Positions 32,565 to 43,650 of a DNA stretch of 64,000 nucleotides are shown here, piece after piece. The notes beneath the pieces are model-generated. The model was not told where the DNA came from. It saw only the letters and a list, made by a program, of their open reading frames with translations, and did no database searches. How positions within the stretch are numbered: the stretch's first letter is position 1; each line of letters starts with the position of its first letter. This DNA comes from Microcebus murinus (lineage: Eukaryota > Chordata > Mammalia > Primates > Cheirogaleidae). Both the position numbers and the translations under genes were made by a program. The stretch is from assembly GCF_040939455.1 (NCBI RefSeq), contig NC_134109.1, positions 32,443,501 to 32,507,500 of the forward strand. Direction: 5' to 3'.

Positions 32565-32685
32565 GGTCCTTCTTTCAAGACACTACTGAGGGCCTCCTAT
32601 GTCCAGGCGCCATGCTGCACACTGACAAAGAGCAGAGAGCAGGATTCTCTGGCTGCTGGCCCCGTGGAGCTCACAGCTAGGAGCC
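32565..32685 (-). mobile_element. L2 LINE fragment, antisense
   Basis: 'actgagggcctcctatgtcc', 'aggcgccatgctgcacac' and 'ccccgtggagctcacagc' are in the order of the complement of the L2 3' end. Confidence 0.75.
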
Positions 32686-32689
32686 ACCT

Positions 32690-34330
32690 TTGAAACGGGT
32701 GCCTAGAGTCCCACAGGGTGGACTCTGAGAAGGGGAGTGTCTGCGAGGCTGAGGTCACATGCTTTGGGTACACATTCCCTACCCAGCGCTCCCCTTTGGG
32801 TCCACTCACCCACTCTCACACTGCTTTGTAAACATGGGTCTCCCTTTACCCGATGGCCTGCCCCCACCTCTCCTGACACCACCCTTCTACAACCCACCGC
32901 ACACCTTGGTTAAAACCAGAGACGCACATGGGCATGCACTTATGTGGGCATCTGGAACCGATCAGCACAATGACCGGTGAGGCTGTTTCTTGGGAACTCT
33001 GCAAATGTTTGCCTTGGTCAAAAAGAAAGGTGTGTGGAGGGGAAAGGTCGGGTCAGGCAGGGAGGAGACAAGAGTCGAGGCTGGGTGTGCACCTTGGAGC
33101 AGGAACGAGCTGGCGTGTTGCTACAGGTCCTTCTGGTTACTCGGAGCTCACGACTGCGCAGCTCTGCACAGTCCTCAGGGCAAATCGACGCTCTTAGAAA
33201 CAGGACTGTCGCAGTCCTGCCTCACCACGCCAGCCTTGGAGAGTTGTGATTGTAGTTTTTCAATCCCCCCTTGATTATCTTCTCTCCCACAGGCTGGGGG
33301 GTGATGGGGTGGGGGTGGTTTGGAGGGAGACTGATTGCAGCCAACCTCTATGGAACGGAAAGCGGAACGTGCTGTGGATGCTTTGCAGGGCTATGATGAG
33401 CTCTGCAGCAGATGAGCCGTTGCCTTGGCGACGCTAATGAAAAGCAGGCCTCAGAGAGGTCCAAGAACCCCCGTGGGCTGAGTTATCTCCCCCCTCTGCA
33501 GCTTTCCTTGCCTCCCCACCAACAGCCTCAGATCAAACTCCCCGAATATTTATAAAATCTCTACCAGAAACAGAGAAAGTCAGCCGCCCAGCCAGGCGTC
33601 TGCCCACGTCTTTCCGGAGCTGCTCGGGTGACACTCTCCAACGTGGCTCATTATTCTGTTTTTCTTCCTTGCAGTGAGCAGGACAACCAGAGAGAGAGGG
33701 AGAAAGAAATGTCTGCTCTGCTCCATTCAGGCTTATTATGAATTGGGGAGTTTACTTAGAGTTTAGGGGCCTTCCTTGGGACAGGTCATCCTGTCCCCAG
33801 CCCCTCCCTGCTCTATCCCACCCTCTGCTAAAGTTTTGCTGTAACTTAGAGCCCTTTGCCTGGCTGTTCCTCGGCTGCTTACTGCAGTCTACCAGCCTCT
33901 CACCTGGGGCTCCCCCTCCGCCCCTGGGAACGTCCCAGGGGAGACTGGCTAAGAAGCTCTCTGTGCTCCCAAAATGAAAAGGCAAGGGATGACGGGAGCA
34001 AAAGGAGCTGGCCTCCCAGCCGCGGGGAAGCAGAGCTGGGCTTATTCCCTCTGAAGAAAAGGGAGTTCCTGAAGTTCCCCATGGGGAGACAGCAGGGAAC
34101 CAAGGCTGGTCTGTGCAAATCTGGGTGACCTCTGTTAATTACTTTTTTTGTCTGGTGGTTATTAAAATGTGAAAAACTTAAAAAACATAGGGTGTACAGA
34201 AGTGGGTGCGGCTCTAAGCTTTGGTGTTAGCCCAGTTGAGGAGCGTGTCCTGGGACTGCCCTCCATGACTGCCCCATCCTGTGGGCAACAGAGACGCCCA
34301 TGGAGAGGGGCAGCAGGGGCCAGTGGGCAA
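32690..34330. other. No gene seen; single-copy DNA
   Basis: Small overlapping frames exist on both strands at 32.9-33.3 kb and 33.7-34.1 kb without domains. 33540-33740 contains 'ccgaatatttataaaatctc', an AT-rich MEF2-like or TATA-like patch in GC-rich surroundings, followed by 'cttccttgcag', a good splice-acceptor look-alike at 33664-33674. The frame after it (about 33675-33740) is short and unconvincing as an exon. Confidence 0.5.
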
Positions 34331-34334
34331 GCAC

Positions 34335-34500
34335 CGGATTGGGTCAGAAGGGCCGAGTGTAATCTGAGTGGAATGCCCAGCTCTGCCAAACCCAGCGGGT
34401 TCAGCCTGGGCAAGTTACGAAACCCTCCCCTCTCTCAGCTTCCTCATCTTCAGAAAGTGAGCGCTGGACCAGGTGATCCTTAAGATCTCTTCTGGTTCTA
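34335..34500 (+). mobile_element. MIR-like SINE, sense
   Basis: 'gcctgggcaagttacgaaac', 'cagcttcctcatcttcagaa' and 'ggaccaggtgatccttaaga' match the tRNA-derived SINE core and a tail variant seen in some MIR families. Confidence 0.75.
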
Positions 34501-34504
34501 TGAC

Positions 34505-34880
34505 TTTTATGTAACAATAAAAGAATAAAAACGCCGTATGGTATAAAGTGCTGACATAATATAATCCGTGGACCAAATGAGGGACCAGGTGGTAACCAGT
34601 ACAGGTGATAGAGTAGGAGGATTAGTGGAAGTGTTGGGAGCCTCTCATGAAGGCGAAGCTTCAAGTGCACCTTGAAGGATTGGGGGGATTTGGACAGAAA
34701 TAAGAGCAGTTGAGCAAGGGCCTGTGAGCAGGTGTTGGGAGCAGGCAAGGAGCACAGAGGACGAGGTGAGCTGGCTGGAGTGCAGGCAGACGTTGGGAGA
34801 CCCTGGAACGGGAGGTTCAACAGCAAAGGCTGGTCTAGGCAGTGCAGCAGGTGCGTGTGCATAGGAGAGAAGGAAAGGAT
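34505..34880 (-). mobile_element. L2 LINE, antisense
   Basis: 'gataaagtgctgacataat' type text, 'tgcaccttgaaggattgggg' and 'gagcaagggcctgtgagcag' are the familiar antisense L2 3' succession. It runs directly on from the MIR. Confidence 0.75.
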
Positions 34881-36476
34881 GGCTCATGCTTCCTTTGCAA
34901 CTAATGAACCTGCTTTGAGTGACACCCACCAACACCCTGCCGTAAAAGGTGAAAGGAAACCAGGGAAGTAACTGGAGCTCAGGACCCTCAGCATTTGGCT
35001 CACGTGGCCTCAAGGAGGCTTTGGGTTCCGGCAACCGAGGGGTCTGACTCTCCAGAGACACGCACGTCCTTTTGTCATCTTTCTGCCAAGGAGGCCAGCC
35101 AAGTGGCACAGGCTGGTAGGGATTAGAGTCAGGGAGTGTGAGCTCAGGAAAACAAGCTCCCCACTGTGTCAGGAGCGTGAGACGGTGACACCTGAATGAC
35201 CTCGAGGCACGAGGTGTCGGGCAGACACCCAGCCCCAGCACAGGGGAGGTGCCTGGGCATTGTGAGGACTCTTCTAGGAAACCTCCGAAGCTCCTCCTTC
35301 CACTTGTCATTGGCTAACCTCACTCCCACTGGGCACTGGCCCTCGTCTGGTGACAAGAGTGGCTGGTGCTGTGGCCCATGTGGCAGGGGTATGCTGCAGC
35401 TCTCCTCTAGCCACAGCCCAGCCACGGGCAAGGTGTTCACAGGTTAAAGAAACATGTCTACCAACAACTCACACATGCCCCACTGCTGGGCCTTGCTTCA
35501 GACACTTGGATCGAGGAATTCCCTGGCCACTCCTCAGAGCCTAATCCCAAGGGTGACTTGGGGGGACCATGATACTGGTGTGTACACCCATAGGCCTCAG
35601 GGGGTGGCCCAGAGTGGCTTGTGGGAGATGTGGAGCTTGGACAAGTGGGCTGAGTATCCACACACGTGTACCCAAGGCCCATCCTAGTGCTAGACGGAGC
35701 CAGGGTCTGAAGCTAGCCCAGGGCTGGCCATCCTCAGACCATCACATTCCAGCGTGGAACTCTGAGGAGTCCACGAATTCCAAACTCAAGCCTGGCTTTC
35801 AGGGTATCAAGAAGGTGTATTTGTCAAGGTAGGAGGAGAGAATATATTATATTTACTAGTTTGTTAGCTTGATTTGTAACTTTTGAGTATTTGGACATAT
35901 GGAAGCTGGCCTCTATTGTTCTCTTGCCTGGCCCCTCGAATGTTAGGGGGTGTGTCTCTATTCCTAACCCATTTTACAGTGCCTCCTCCTCCTTACATCA
36001 CTATTAAGGGCCACTTTGTCTCTGAAGATCTTTGTCCCCTCCTGGCAGGCTCGCAGGTACCATCGACAAACCCAATGGGCAAACCCAGTGGACCCAAGGC
36101 CTTAGCAAGTGACAGGGCCTGCCTGTGCCTTAAAATCACCCCTACCCTAGCCAGTCCCAGAAGGCACAGTGACAGAGTCCAGGCCAGTAGAGAGCCCTAC
36201 ACTCTCCCAGGTGCGTCCCTCTGGCCTTGACCAACTCATGAGGCTTGAGATCCTTTGGGCATTTAGGGCCTGCCTTACAGGGGGAGGGTGGGCTCCTGGG
36301 TGGTTCTGAGTGACCCTGGAAGATCCTCTTGGCCTGCCAAAACACCTGTTCCCCACCATGTCCTCTGGCTCCACTAGGCGAGGCCTGAAATTTCTTTGCA
36401 GGTGCCAAAGGCTCTCATCCACTTCCGGGCCTCCTACTCCTACTCCTATTCTGAACAGCCTTTGTTCAGACTGTTA
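34881..36476. other. No gene seen
   Basis: Single-copy, moderately GC-rich. Many small overlapping frames on both strands but no domain, promoter or splice pattern. A TA-rich spot lies at 35838-35870. Confidence 0.6.
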
Positions 36477-36478
36477 TA

Positions 36479-36835
36479 CAGATGCTCCTCAACTTGTAAT
36501 GGGGTCATGTCCAGATAAATTTATCATAAATTGAAAATATCCTTAAGTCAAAAATGCATACGATACACCTAACTACCGAACATCATAGCTTAGCCTAGAC
36601 TACCTTAAATGCACAGAACACTTACATTAGGCTACAGTTGGGCAAAATCATCTGACAATACCCTGCACTGCTGAGTATGGCTATTCAACCTCGTGCTCAC
36701 ACAGCTGACTGGCTCCCTGCTGGTGCCTGGCAGCACGAGAGCATCATACTGCTTCCTGCTGAATGTCTACGGTGTTCACACCAGCGTAAACTCAAAAAAT
36801 CATAAGTCAAACCATCGTAGGTAGGGGACCATCTG
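36479..36835 (+). mobile_element. Short nonautonomous DNA transposon, Tigger-like
   Basis: The left end 'cagatgctcctcaacttgta' and the right end 'cgtaggtaggggaccatctg' are imperfect inverted repeats. A TA precedes the left end (36477-36478); the right flank is CA. The interior has 'catagcttagcctagactac' and 'ctacagttgggcaaaatcat', shared with the opposite-strand copy at 60397-60717. It has no open frame, so it would have moved using an autonomous relative's transposase. I place it in the Tc1/mariner (Tigger) group from the TA duplication, not from an identified family name. Confidence 0.8.
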
Positions 36836-36929
36836 CACTTTGAATGCCCTCCTCCCATCGCGTCTTAAAGGTAGATTACTCAACAAAGAAGGCCTGAAAG
36901 CCCAGTTAGAAGTAATCCATCTCTTCTTC

Positions 36930-37075
36930 TTAAAAAAATCTACATTATTGCTGCAATGACTATCATAAAAACAATGCTCATGGAAAAAAAATTAAATCAC
37001 ACAGAAGGGTAGAAAGTGAAAAGCAGATGTGCCCTCACCCTCTGGGCCCCGGGAGCCCTGCTGCAGAGATGACCA
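36930..37075 (+). mobile_element. Old LINE-like repeat fragment (weak)
   Basis: 'cagaagggtagaaagtgaaa' followed by a pyrimidine-rich block resembles the start of the same unnamed repeat as at 14665 and 22820. Confidence 0.35.
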
Positions 37076-37464
37076 CCGAGGCACGGCCGCTGCGGCCCTG
37101 CGGGAAGAGCTGTGCACACCCCAGCCTCCACCCCTGGTCCTCCCATCTGTTACTGGGACTTCCAAGGGAAAAGGATTGAAGACAGACGAGAACAGGACCG
37201 TGGCTAGACCCCTGGGGAAATGGGCCTGGTTGGATGGGACTGAGGGAGGACAGTAACTGTGGAAAGGAAGGAGAGATGTCAAGGAGGCAGAAGAAATGCA
37301 GAAGAGCACGGTGTCATGGACATGGGGAGGAGACGGTGGGAGGAGTGGGGCAGGTGTGTGTTCCAAGGACGGCAGAGGGCTCAGGAAGGGCTGGAACTAA
37401 GAACAAAATCAGCAGAGGTGACAGAGGAGTAGTGGCAGAGCAGCAGGGGCAGGATAAAGCCCGC
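37076..37464. other. No gene seen
   Basis: GC-rich to purine-rich single-copy DNA, with a few CpGs near 37075-37110. Confidence 0.6.
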
Positions 37465-37645
37465 ATGTGTCTCAGGGTCTACTCCATGCTGCTCATCGTT
37501 CTAAACACTTCCCGTCTATTAACTTGTTTCTTCCTGACAAGAGTCCGCATTTGCAGATGAGGAGACTGGGATGCAGAGCACTGAGTAGTTCAAGGTCACA
37601 CAGCTCGTAAAGGTGGGGGTGGGATTTGGACCTGGGGGAGCAGCC
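37465..37645 (-). mobile_element. MIR SINE, antisense
   Basis: 'catttgcagatgaggagact', 'caaggtcacacagctcgtaa' and 'gggatttggacctgg' give a clear antisense MIR. Confidence 0.88.
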
Positions 37646-38297
37646 GAGTACTAATCATCACACTCAAGCCAAGCCACAGCCAGCCAGGGAGCGAGCCGCA
37701 GGCGAGGAGGTGGGGCACAGTGGCGGGGCCTCCCAGACAAGGCTTCTGCTCTCAGAGTGCCTTCCAGAACATCAAGGAGACTGAGGGAGGAGGGAAAATG
37801 AGGGAGCTGGAGCCCAGCCCCTGTTTAGTCCCGGGACAGTGGGAGCCAGCAGAGGTCTCACGGAAGGCAGGATAGGTGGTTGCTCTGGAGGACATCAGTA
37901 TGTCACTGGGGGTACTTTTCAAAGTCCCCTTCAAAGCTCTGTGCTCTGGCTCTGTGGGTTCTTTCCCTCTCCTGTCTGTCCACCAACTCCCCTCCTGGGC
38001 GCTGCCACCTCCCATGCCTCCCCATCCTGGGCAGAGTGTTGTGACAAGTCCCTTCACATATCCCTGCGCCCTTGAGGAATCTCTGCCTCGGGCCGTGGTG
38101 TGCCGACCAACAGGGAACACACTGCCTGCGAGCTGCTGTGAGAATTTTCTCCCCGGGCACAGCGGGGCCGGCCAGCCTTCTTGGAAGGGACGTGGGTGGG
38201 GAACAGAAATTGGAGCTGTAAGTTGTGCCCCGTGCATCAGGCCCAGCTCTGCCCAGGCTGATTTGGGAGTTGCTGATGTGTTGAGGAACCAGGCAAA
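37646..38297. other. No gene seen
   Basis: Overlapping frames of 193 codons (minus, 37752-38333) and 224 codons (plus, 37876-38550) run into the palindromic repeat downstream, which argues against real coding. No domain is recognisable. Confidence 0.55.
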
Positions 38298-38492
38298 TGG
38301 GCTGCCAGATAAAATACAGAACACCCAATGCAATTTGGATTTCAGACAAGCAAGGAATCATTTTTCAGTATACATATGTCCCGAATATTTTATGGAACAC
38401 GCTTATACTAAAAAATTATTCATTGTTTATCTGGAATTCAAATTTAAATGGGTGTTCTCTATTTTTATTTGTGACATCTGGCAACCCTACCC
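38298..38492. mobile_element. Palindromic repeat element, about 195 bp
   Basis: The left arm (about 38300-38385, 'gctgccagataaaatacaga' onward) and the right arm (about 38401-38490, ending 'gtgacatctggcaaccct') are inverted copies over ~85 bases, so the DNA could fold into a long hairpin. The same pattern, with TA-rich centre and 'ctggcaacc' ends, is a known kind of ancient interspersed repeat in mammals. I do not recall its name with confidence. Confidence 0.8.
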
Positions 38493-39834
38493 TCAAACAC
38501 AAACACCCCAGCCTGGCTCCCAGTACTTGGTCAAAGAGAAGCCCGGCTAGTGCTACGCCTTTGATCTAGCGGACCTGCGCTAAGTCCTTATGCTCCAGAA
38601 ACAAAATAAATCTTTGAGCTGCCTCAGTTCATTGTCTGGGAAGTTAAGAGGTCCCTCCTCTGGCCCCCTCTGGTGGGGGTCTATATCTCCCTGGTGGTAG
38701 CTGGAGGGAAGAGGAGGGGGGAGTTTGGCAGTTTGGAAGCATCTAGACAAAGGACTTGAAACACAGACTAGGTGCTTCTGGGAGGCTGAGAAGTGACTTG
38801 TCTTTAGACCCTTGAGTTTTCAAGGTGAGTGGGGCTGTGTGTACAAAAGCAGATTGGTCTTCTCAACATAGACAGTCAAGAGGGTTGAATCCGGCATCAG
38901 TGACTGCCAGGAGACCCTCTGGACCCTGCTTTGTGTCCTATCTCTCTACTCTGTATAGGACCATGGAAGGGGCCAGAGAAAAGGCTACTAAGGGTGGATG
39001 GGTACAGCCAGGCAACCTACCCAGGTCCACACAGTGAGCTAGAGGGAAACCAAGCTTATGACCCACATCACTGAACACTCCAATACTTCCAAAGACTTAA
39101 GTCTGGGGTAGGTCAAATGACAAATCTATCAGACATGCCTCAAGTGTACTCTCCTCTCCTCCTTCTCTTGTCACCTCTCTATCTGCCATGTGTTGGAAGG
39201 CACATGGATCTGGGCACAGTATCCAAGTCCAGACCACCTTCCCTGAACTCCCTTCTGGATTTGGGTCCTCAAAATCCTGTGATCTACTCCTTTTAAACGT
39301 GGCCTTTGAGGTTTATAATAAAGGCCCTTGCCTGTGAATTGATATGTCCTTCAAGGAGTAAGGTTATCCAGAAATATTCAGGATCTGGGCCTCAGATGTG
39401 AAGTTTTGTCTTTAATTTGTTTTTGACTAATTGCATAGCAGGTCATGCATGAGGTGGGCTGGTAGGTTCTGAAACCTCTAAGAAAACTGTTGTTTCACAT
39501 TATTCATGGAGGGAATATTACTTTATTCATCTTTGCTTTTCTTTGCTTTTACTTCCATTAGCAACAAGTCCCAACAGCCATTGCCACAGTCTTTTGCCTA
39601 GGCAGCAACGCTTTTGACAGTGTGCTGTCAACAAACACATGCCACAGAATGAGGAAGAATGCCTGAAGTCTTGCAAAGCAGTACTCACGCCCAACATTCC
39701 CTCTGAATTGAACCTACCCTTGAGGATATGTCTGACTTTGCTCATTCCTTTAATAAATGGGGCACCCACAACAGGGCAGGCAGTATTCTGAATGGGAGGG
39801 GGATACAACTCTGAGAAAACAGACCAAGTACCTG
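38493..39834. other. No gene seen
   Basis: Single-copy. 'aaacaaaataaatctttgag' near 38600 has a polyadenylation-like signal but no associated gene. A CTCF-like motif is at 38662-38676. A minus-strand frame at 39527-39808 has no domain. Confidence 0.55.
38662..38676 (-). promoter_or_regulatory. Candidate CTCF motif
   Basis: 'ggccccctctggtgg' fits the reverse complement of the CTCF core with one weak position. It lies in repeat-free DNA. Occupancy cannot be judged from sequence alone. Confidence 0.3.
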
Positions 39835-40175
39835 CCTTTATTTGTGTGTGTGTGCAACCTTTATAATTAGCCAGAAATAGTAAGTAAAGTGTTGTCCTGT
39901 GTTTTCTGAGTCATTCTAGCAAATTATTAAACCTGAGGAGGGGGTTGGAAGAACCTCCAAATTGATAGCTGGTTGGTCAGAGTGCAGGTGGCAACTTGGG
40001 ATTTTTGACCAGCATCTGAAGTGGGGACCATCTGTGAGACTGAGCCCGTAAACCTGTGGGATCTGTCACTAACTCCGGGCAGTCAGTGTCAGAATTGAAT
40101 TGAATTGAATTTTAGGACACTCAATTGTTGTCCAGAGGGTTGGAGAATTGGCTGGTATAGGAAAAACCCCACACA
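39835..40175 (+). mobile_element. ERV-L type solo LTR (3' part)
   Basis: 'agcaaattattaaacctgag', 'tgatagctggttggtcagag', 'taaacctgtgggatctgtca' and 'gaaaaaccccacacatttgg' follow the order of an ERV-L class LTR. The LTR ends in CA at 40174-40175, immediately before the primer-binding site. The left boundary is uncertain and the 5' part may extend to about 39.7 kb. A small TTGAA tandem (40093-40110) lies inside it. Confidence 0.75.
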
Positions 40176-40177
40176 TT

Positions 40178-40191
40178 TGGTGTCAGAAGTG
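40178..40191 (+). other. Retroviral primer-binding site, tRNA-Leu
   Basis: 'tggtgtcagaagtg' is complementary to the 3' end of leucine tRNA, the primer for ERV-L elements, and sits two bases after the LTR end, as it does in an intact 5' LTR/leader junction. What follows does not look like retroviral coding sequence, so only the start of the internal region survives. Confidence 0.75.
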
Positions 40192-40494
40192 TTGTGAGTA
40201 AAAACAATTCAGACCCTACATCCAAGGTTCCATCCAGAGAAGCAGGCAGTGAGACTCCCTCTGAGTGCGGGAAAGGCCGACTGTGTAGGCAGGAGTCCGT
40301 GGGCATGGCTGCACCTGGGGATGATTGTGTGCTGGTACCTGGCTTTGGGGCCTTGTGAACCAGAGGTGAGGTGTACCCTAAGCAATGCCTACTGAAGTGG
40401 GTCCCAAGAGGCTGAGTATGCTTGGGTGGGGCGGTGCTATATGTCCCTGCATCCGCATAGGCAGACAAAACAAGAGCAGGCAGAGAGGAACCTT
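40192..40494. other. ERV leader remnant or single-copy DNA
   Basis: The first ~30 bases after the primer-binding site may still be ERV leader. No gag motif or other gene is seen. Confidence 0.45.
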
Positions 40495-40650
40495 TCAATG
40501 CAGTGGTTAAGACAGTGGGCTCTGTAGTCAGACAGGCTTGGCCTCAGCTCCCTGGCCAAGTTACTAACCACACTATAAATAAGAAGCTGCGCCTGGCAAA
40601 TGACAAATGAACAATAAACGGTAGCTGTCAGTACTGTAATTATCATTTAT
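40495..40650 (+). mobile_element. MIR SINE, sense
   Basis: 'cagtggttaagacagtgggc' is a good tRNA-like MIR head, followed by 'ggccaagttactaaccac' and then, after a deletion, 'aacaataaacggtagctgtc'. Confidence 0.88.
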
Positions 40651-43390
40651 GGTTTTAGGACAATCTGCCTATATCCAGGCCTATTCATACCAAGATTGGA
40701 GGACAGATTTCAGAAAAGGCAATGACAATGCACTATACCTCTAAGACATAAACCCAGTTTCCAGAAATGGCCAATATTAAAAGAAAACGAGAAAGAGATT
40801 TTACTTTTATAAACTGAGGAACAGCTCCCTGAGACAAACACACCACAGAAGAATCTGAATTTCAGAGAGAATACACTTTTGTCTCCAAGTGTGACAAGAA
40901 AGGAAGAAAGGCAAGGTGAGATAAGTCCAAAACGCAGAGCTGGAAAGCGGGGGCGGATGGACTGAGTGGGTCTGTGTGTTAGCAGAGAGGCTGATCTCAG
41001 CTGCAGAGGACTAAAGAGATGCTGCCCAGCAAGTTCTTTTTAGAGGGAAGAACAGGAAGGGCAACCTGGGACCAGCTGGCCTCACCCTTTCATTTTGTTG
41101 CGAGGAAGCAGGGACCTACAGCAGGGGAATAGTTACCATGGGCCACAGGGCTGGTGGGCGGAAGGGCTGGGACCGGGTCCCAGGTAGAGCTGCAGAGTGG
41201 ATCCAGGCTGAGGTGTGAGGAAGGTCTAAAGTGAAGGGTGAACTTTAGACCCAAGCTCATGGCTTGGGATTGAGAACACCATGGCAACGGCCAGCCCGGG
41301 ATTAGATATTTTTTCTTTTAACATTAAAAATCAGATGAATGATGAGTAAAATCACAAGAATAATAAATATTTTACATCTCATTGCATTTAGACTAAAGGA
41401 GAGAGAAAGGATTTGTTCTTGGTTATTACTTTTGGAGGCTGGGCTTTCATCTTCGAAATGATTAAAATCATGGACAAGGCCACAGGAAAAGGCAGGTCGA
41501 GTGGCTTTGCTCCAGTTGTCTTATGAGGGGCAGCCAGTTCTTGGTTTTCCATGAGCCCAGAACATGCAAACCTAGCATTGCCCCCCAACTCTCTCTCTGC
41601 CCCATTGTGCCTCCTGTTGACTTACGGTAATCATGGAGATCAACTCGGCTCTCTGCTTTTAGGCTAAAGGTCAAGGCCAGAAAAGACTTGGAACCAAACT
41701 GGAAATTCTGCTACCTCCTTCATAACTCCTTGTCAGTTTGTAAGAGCCTTTTGTTTAGACAAGTCTTGGAAAGGGCATTGGTCTCTCATATTCCGACAGA
41801 CCCTGGCCTCCCAGGCTTGCTTTCCAGGGAATCTAAGCAGACTACAAAGAGAATGTCCCTGTTGGTTCCTCCTTTGTCCAGCATGTTTTTCTTGATAAAA
41901 GATAATTAAAAGTTTTCTTTTGCTCTGGAAGTATGCACACACTGGGACCTGCTGTAGCAGATCCCAAGGCAGCAGGAAGCCCTGCAAAGAGCACGGACTC
42001 TGAGTCAGGAGGCGGAGTACTCAAGGTGCAAACGAGTTCTTGCCTCCAGCACAACCAATCCAGCAATAAAGTTCAGAGGGGCACTACTGATCTGATTGTT
42101 GAGGCAAGGATGGCTCCTACCTAGAAGTTTTAAAGTACCAACGCCTGGATCCTTTCCTAAGAATGTTTCCCTGCATTCCTCAGGGCTAGGCATGCCCACT
42201 GCGCTAGCATCTCTATCTGGAAAACAAGGCTCATTCCTTATCGCCAAGTGCCATGGAGAGGCTGCCAGGAGACTTTGCCTAGAACAAGGGTTTTAAGCCC
42301 AATGAATCCTCCACCTTCCAGTGGGGCTTATCTTCTTATTCCCCCAAACCTCAAGGTCCACTGAGATGGGAATGGCAGGCGGGCGTGGAACAGTCATAAT
42401 CCTAATCACTAAAAGGATGAAGGTGTCCCCTGTATGTGTTATTCCACTTGCCTTCTTCCTTCAGGTCCATTCTTCTCCCTTTGCTGCCCTGCTGTGTGTC
42501 TCGTAAGGCTGAGCACTAGGAACTGAATCACCGGCTTCCTTTGCCCTCTTGCTTCCTTTTGGATCTGTCCAATGTGAGGCACTGGCAGGAGGTAGGAGGC
42601 CAACAGGGTATCTCTTCCCAGCTCCCTCCTTGCTTCAGTGCCCTGGCCGGGGCTGTGTCCCTTGGGACCACTGTTCCCACCAGGAGGCCACCTCTAAGCT
42701 TCTAGCTCTCACCAGGCCCCAGCAACACTATTTCCTTCCTTTGCTCCCTCAGGCTCAGGGGTGGTAACAGCTTCTGGCCTCTGCTAGTCACTGGGGGCCT
42801 CAACATTCCTGTTGCCTCCCTGAACCCTGCAAACCATCTGTAAGTTGTCCCTTCACTACGTTCTTCTCAGTGAAACATTTTTGAAAAGGATTCAGTTCCC
42901 TGCTGGGACCCTGATTAATATATCTTCCTATATGTATTTCAAAATAAACACTGCCCTAAACCATAAAGTATAAGGTTTCTGATGTTGACTCTTTTGAAAT
43001 TTCGCTGGTGTCCAAAGGATGAACTTGACTGCCTTCTGGGGAATAAGCCTGGGTGGGGGGGCTGCTGCTGCTGAAGTTTCCAGAATGAGCAGGGTCGAGG
43101 GCCCTGGCAGTTGCCCAGCCTTCTTGTTAGGAGAAGCCCAGCTCACCATGGGTGTGTGGGTGTTGGGGAGATGGAATCTGTGTTCTGGAATCTGCCAGGC
43201 AAGGCTTTGGGATTCAATGGTCTTCCCAAATGGGGCCTGAGATCGAGAGAAGCACCCGCTGAGCTCATGTCAATCCATGTCAGCGGGACCCCAAACCTTT
43301 ATAGATTCTCATCTGGGGAAAATTGAAGCCTGGTGACATCCAGAGAAATGGGGAACAGAGGCGGCAGGGGAAGGGGCAGGGGGGGAGCTT
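40651..43390. other. No gene seen; long single-copy stretch
   Basis: I find no clear repeats apart from a possible MIR scrap near 41985-42010 ('gcacggactctgagtcagga'). Two MIR-free AT-rich patches, 41305-41395 and 42890-42990, could be regulatory or diverged repeats. Frames are short. Confidence 0.55.
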
Positions 43391-43392
43391 GT

Positions 43393-43650
43393 TGTCTAAG
43401 CTTTGGAGACAGACAGACTTGAGTTCAGATTCTGGCCCTCTATAGAAACTGTATGAACTTGGGAAAGTCATGCGACCCCTCAGAGACTCAATGTCCTCAT
43501 TTTCCAACTGGGAATAATCCCCCAAATCCTGATAGCATCACTGATTCAGTGTTTCTGACAGACTACCCTGGCTGCGGCACTCCCGGGGAGGTATGCTTCT
43601 ACAGAGCTCGGCACAATGCCTGGCACATCACAGACACTCAGTAAAGACAC
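43393..43650 (+). mobile_element. MIR SINE, sense, nearly full length
   Basis: 'gtctaagctttggagacaga', 'aacttgggaaagtcatgcga', 'gcacaatgcctggcacatca' and 'gacactcagtaaag' follow the complete MIR order with a small insertion in the middle. Confidence 0.9.

Noticed and set aside
37752..38550. Overlapping frames of 193 (minus) and 224 (plus) codons
   Set aside because: Both run on opposite strands over the same DNA and the plus frame passes through a palindromic repeat element, which a real gene would be unlikely to do.
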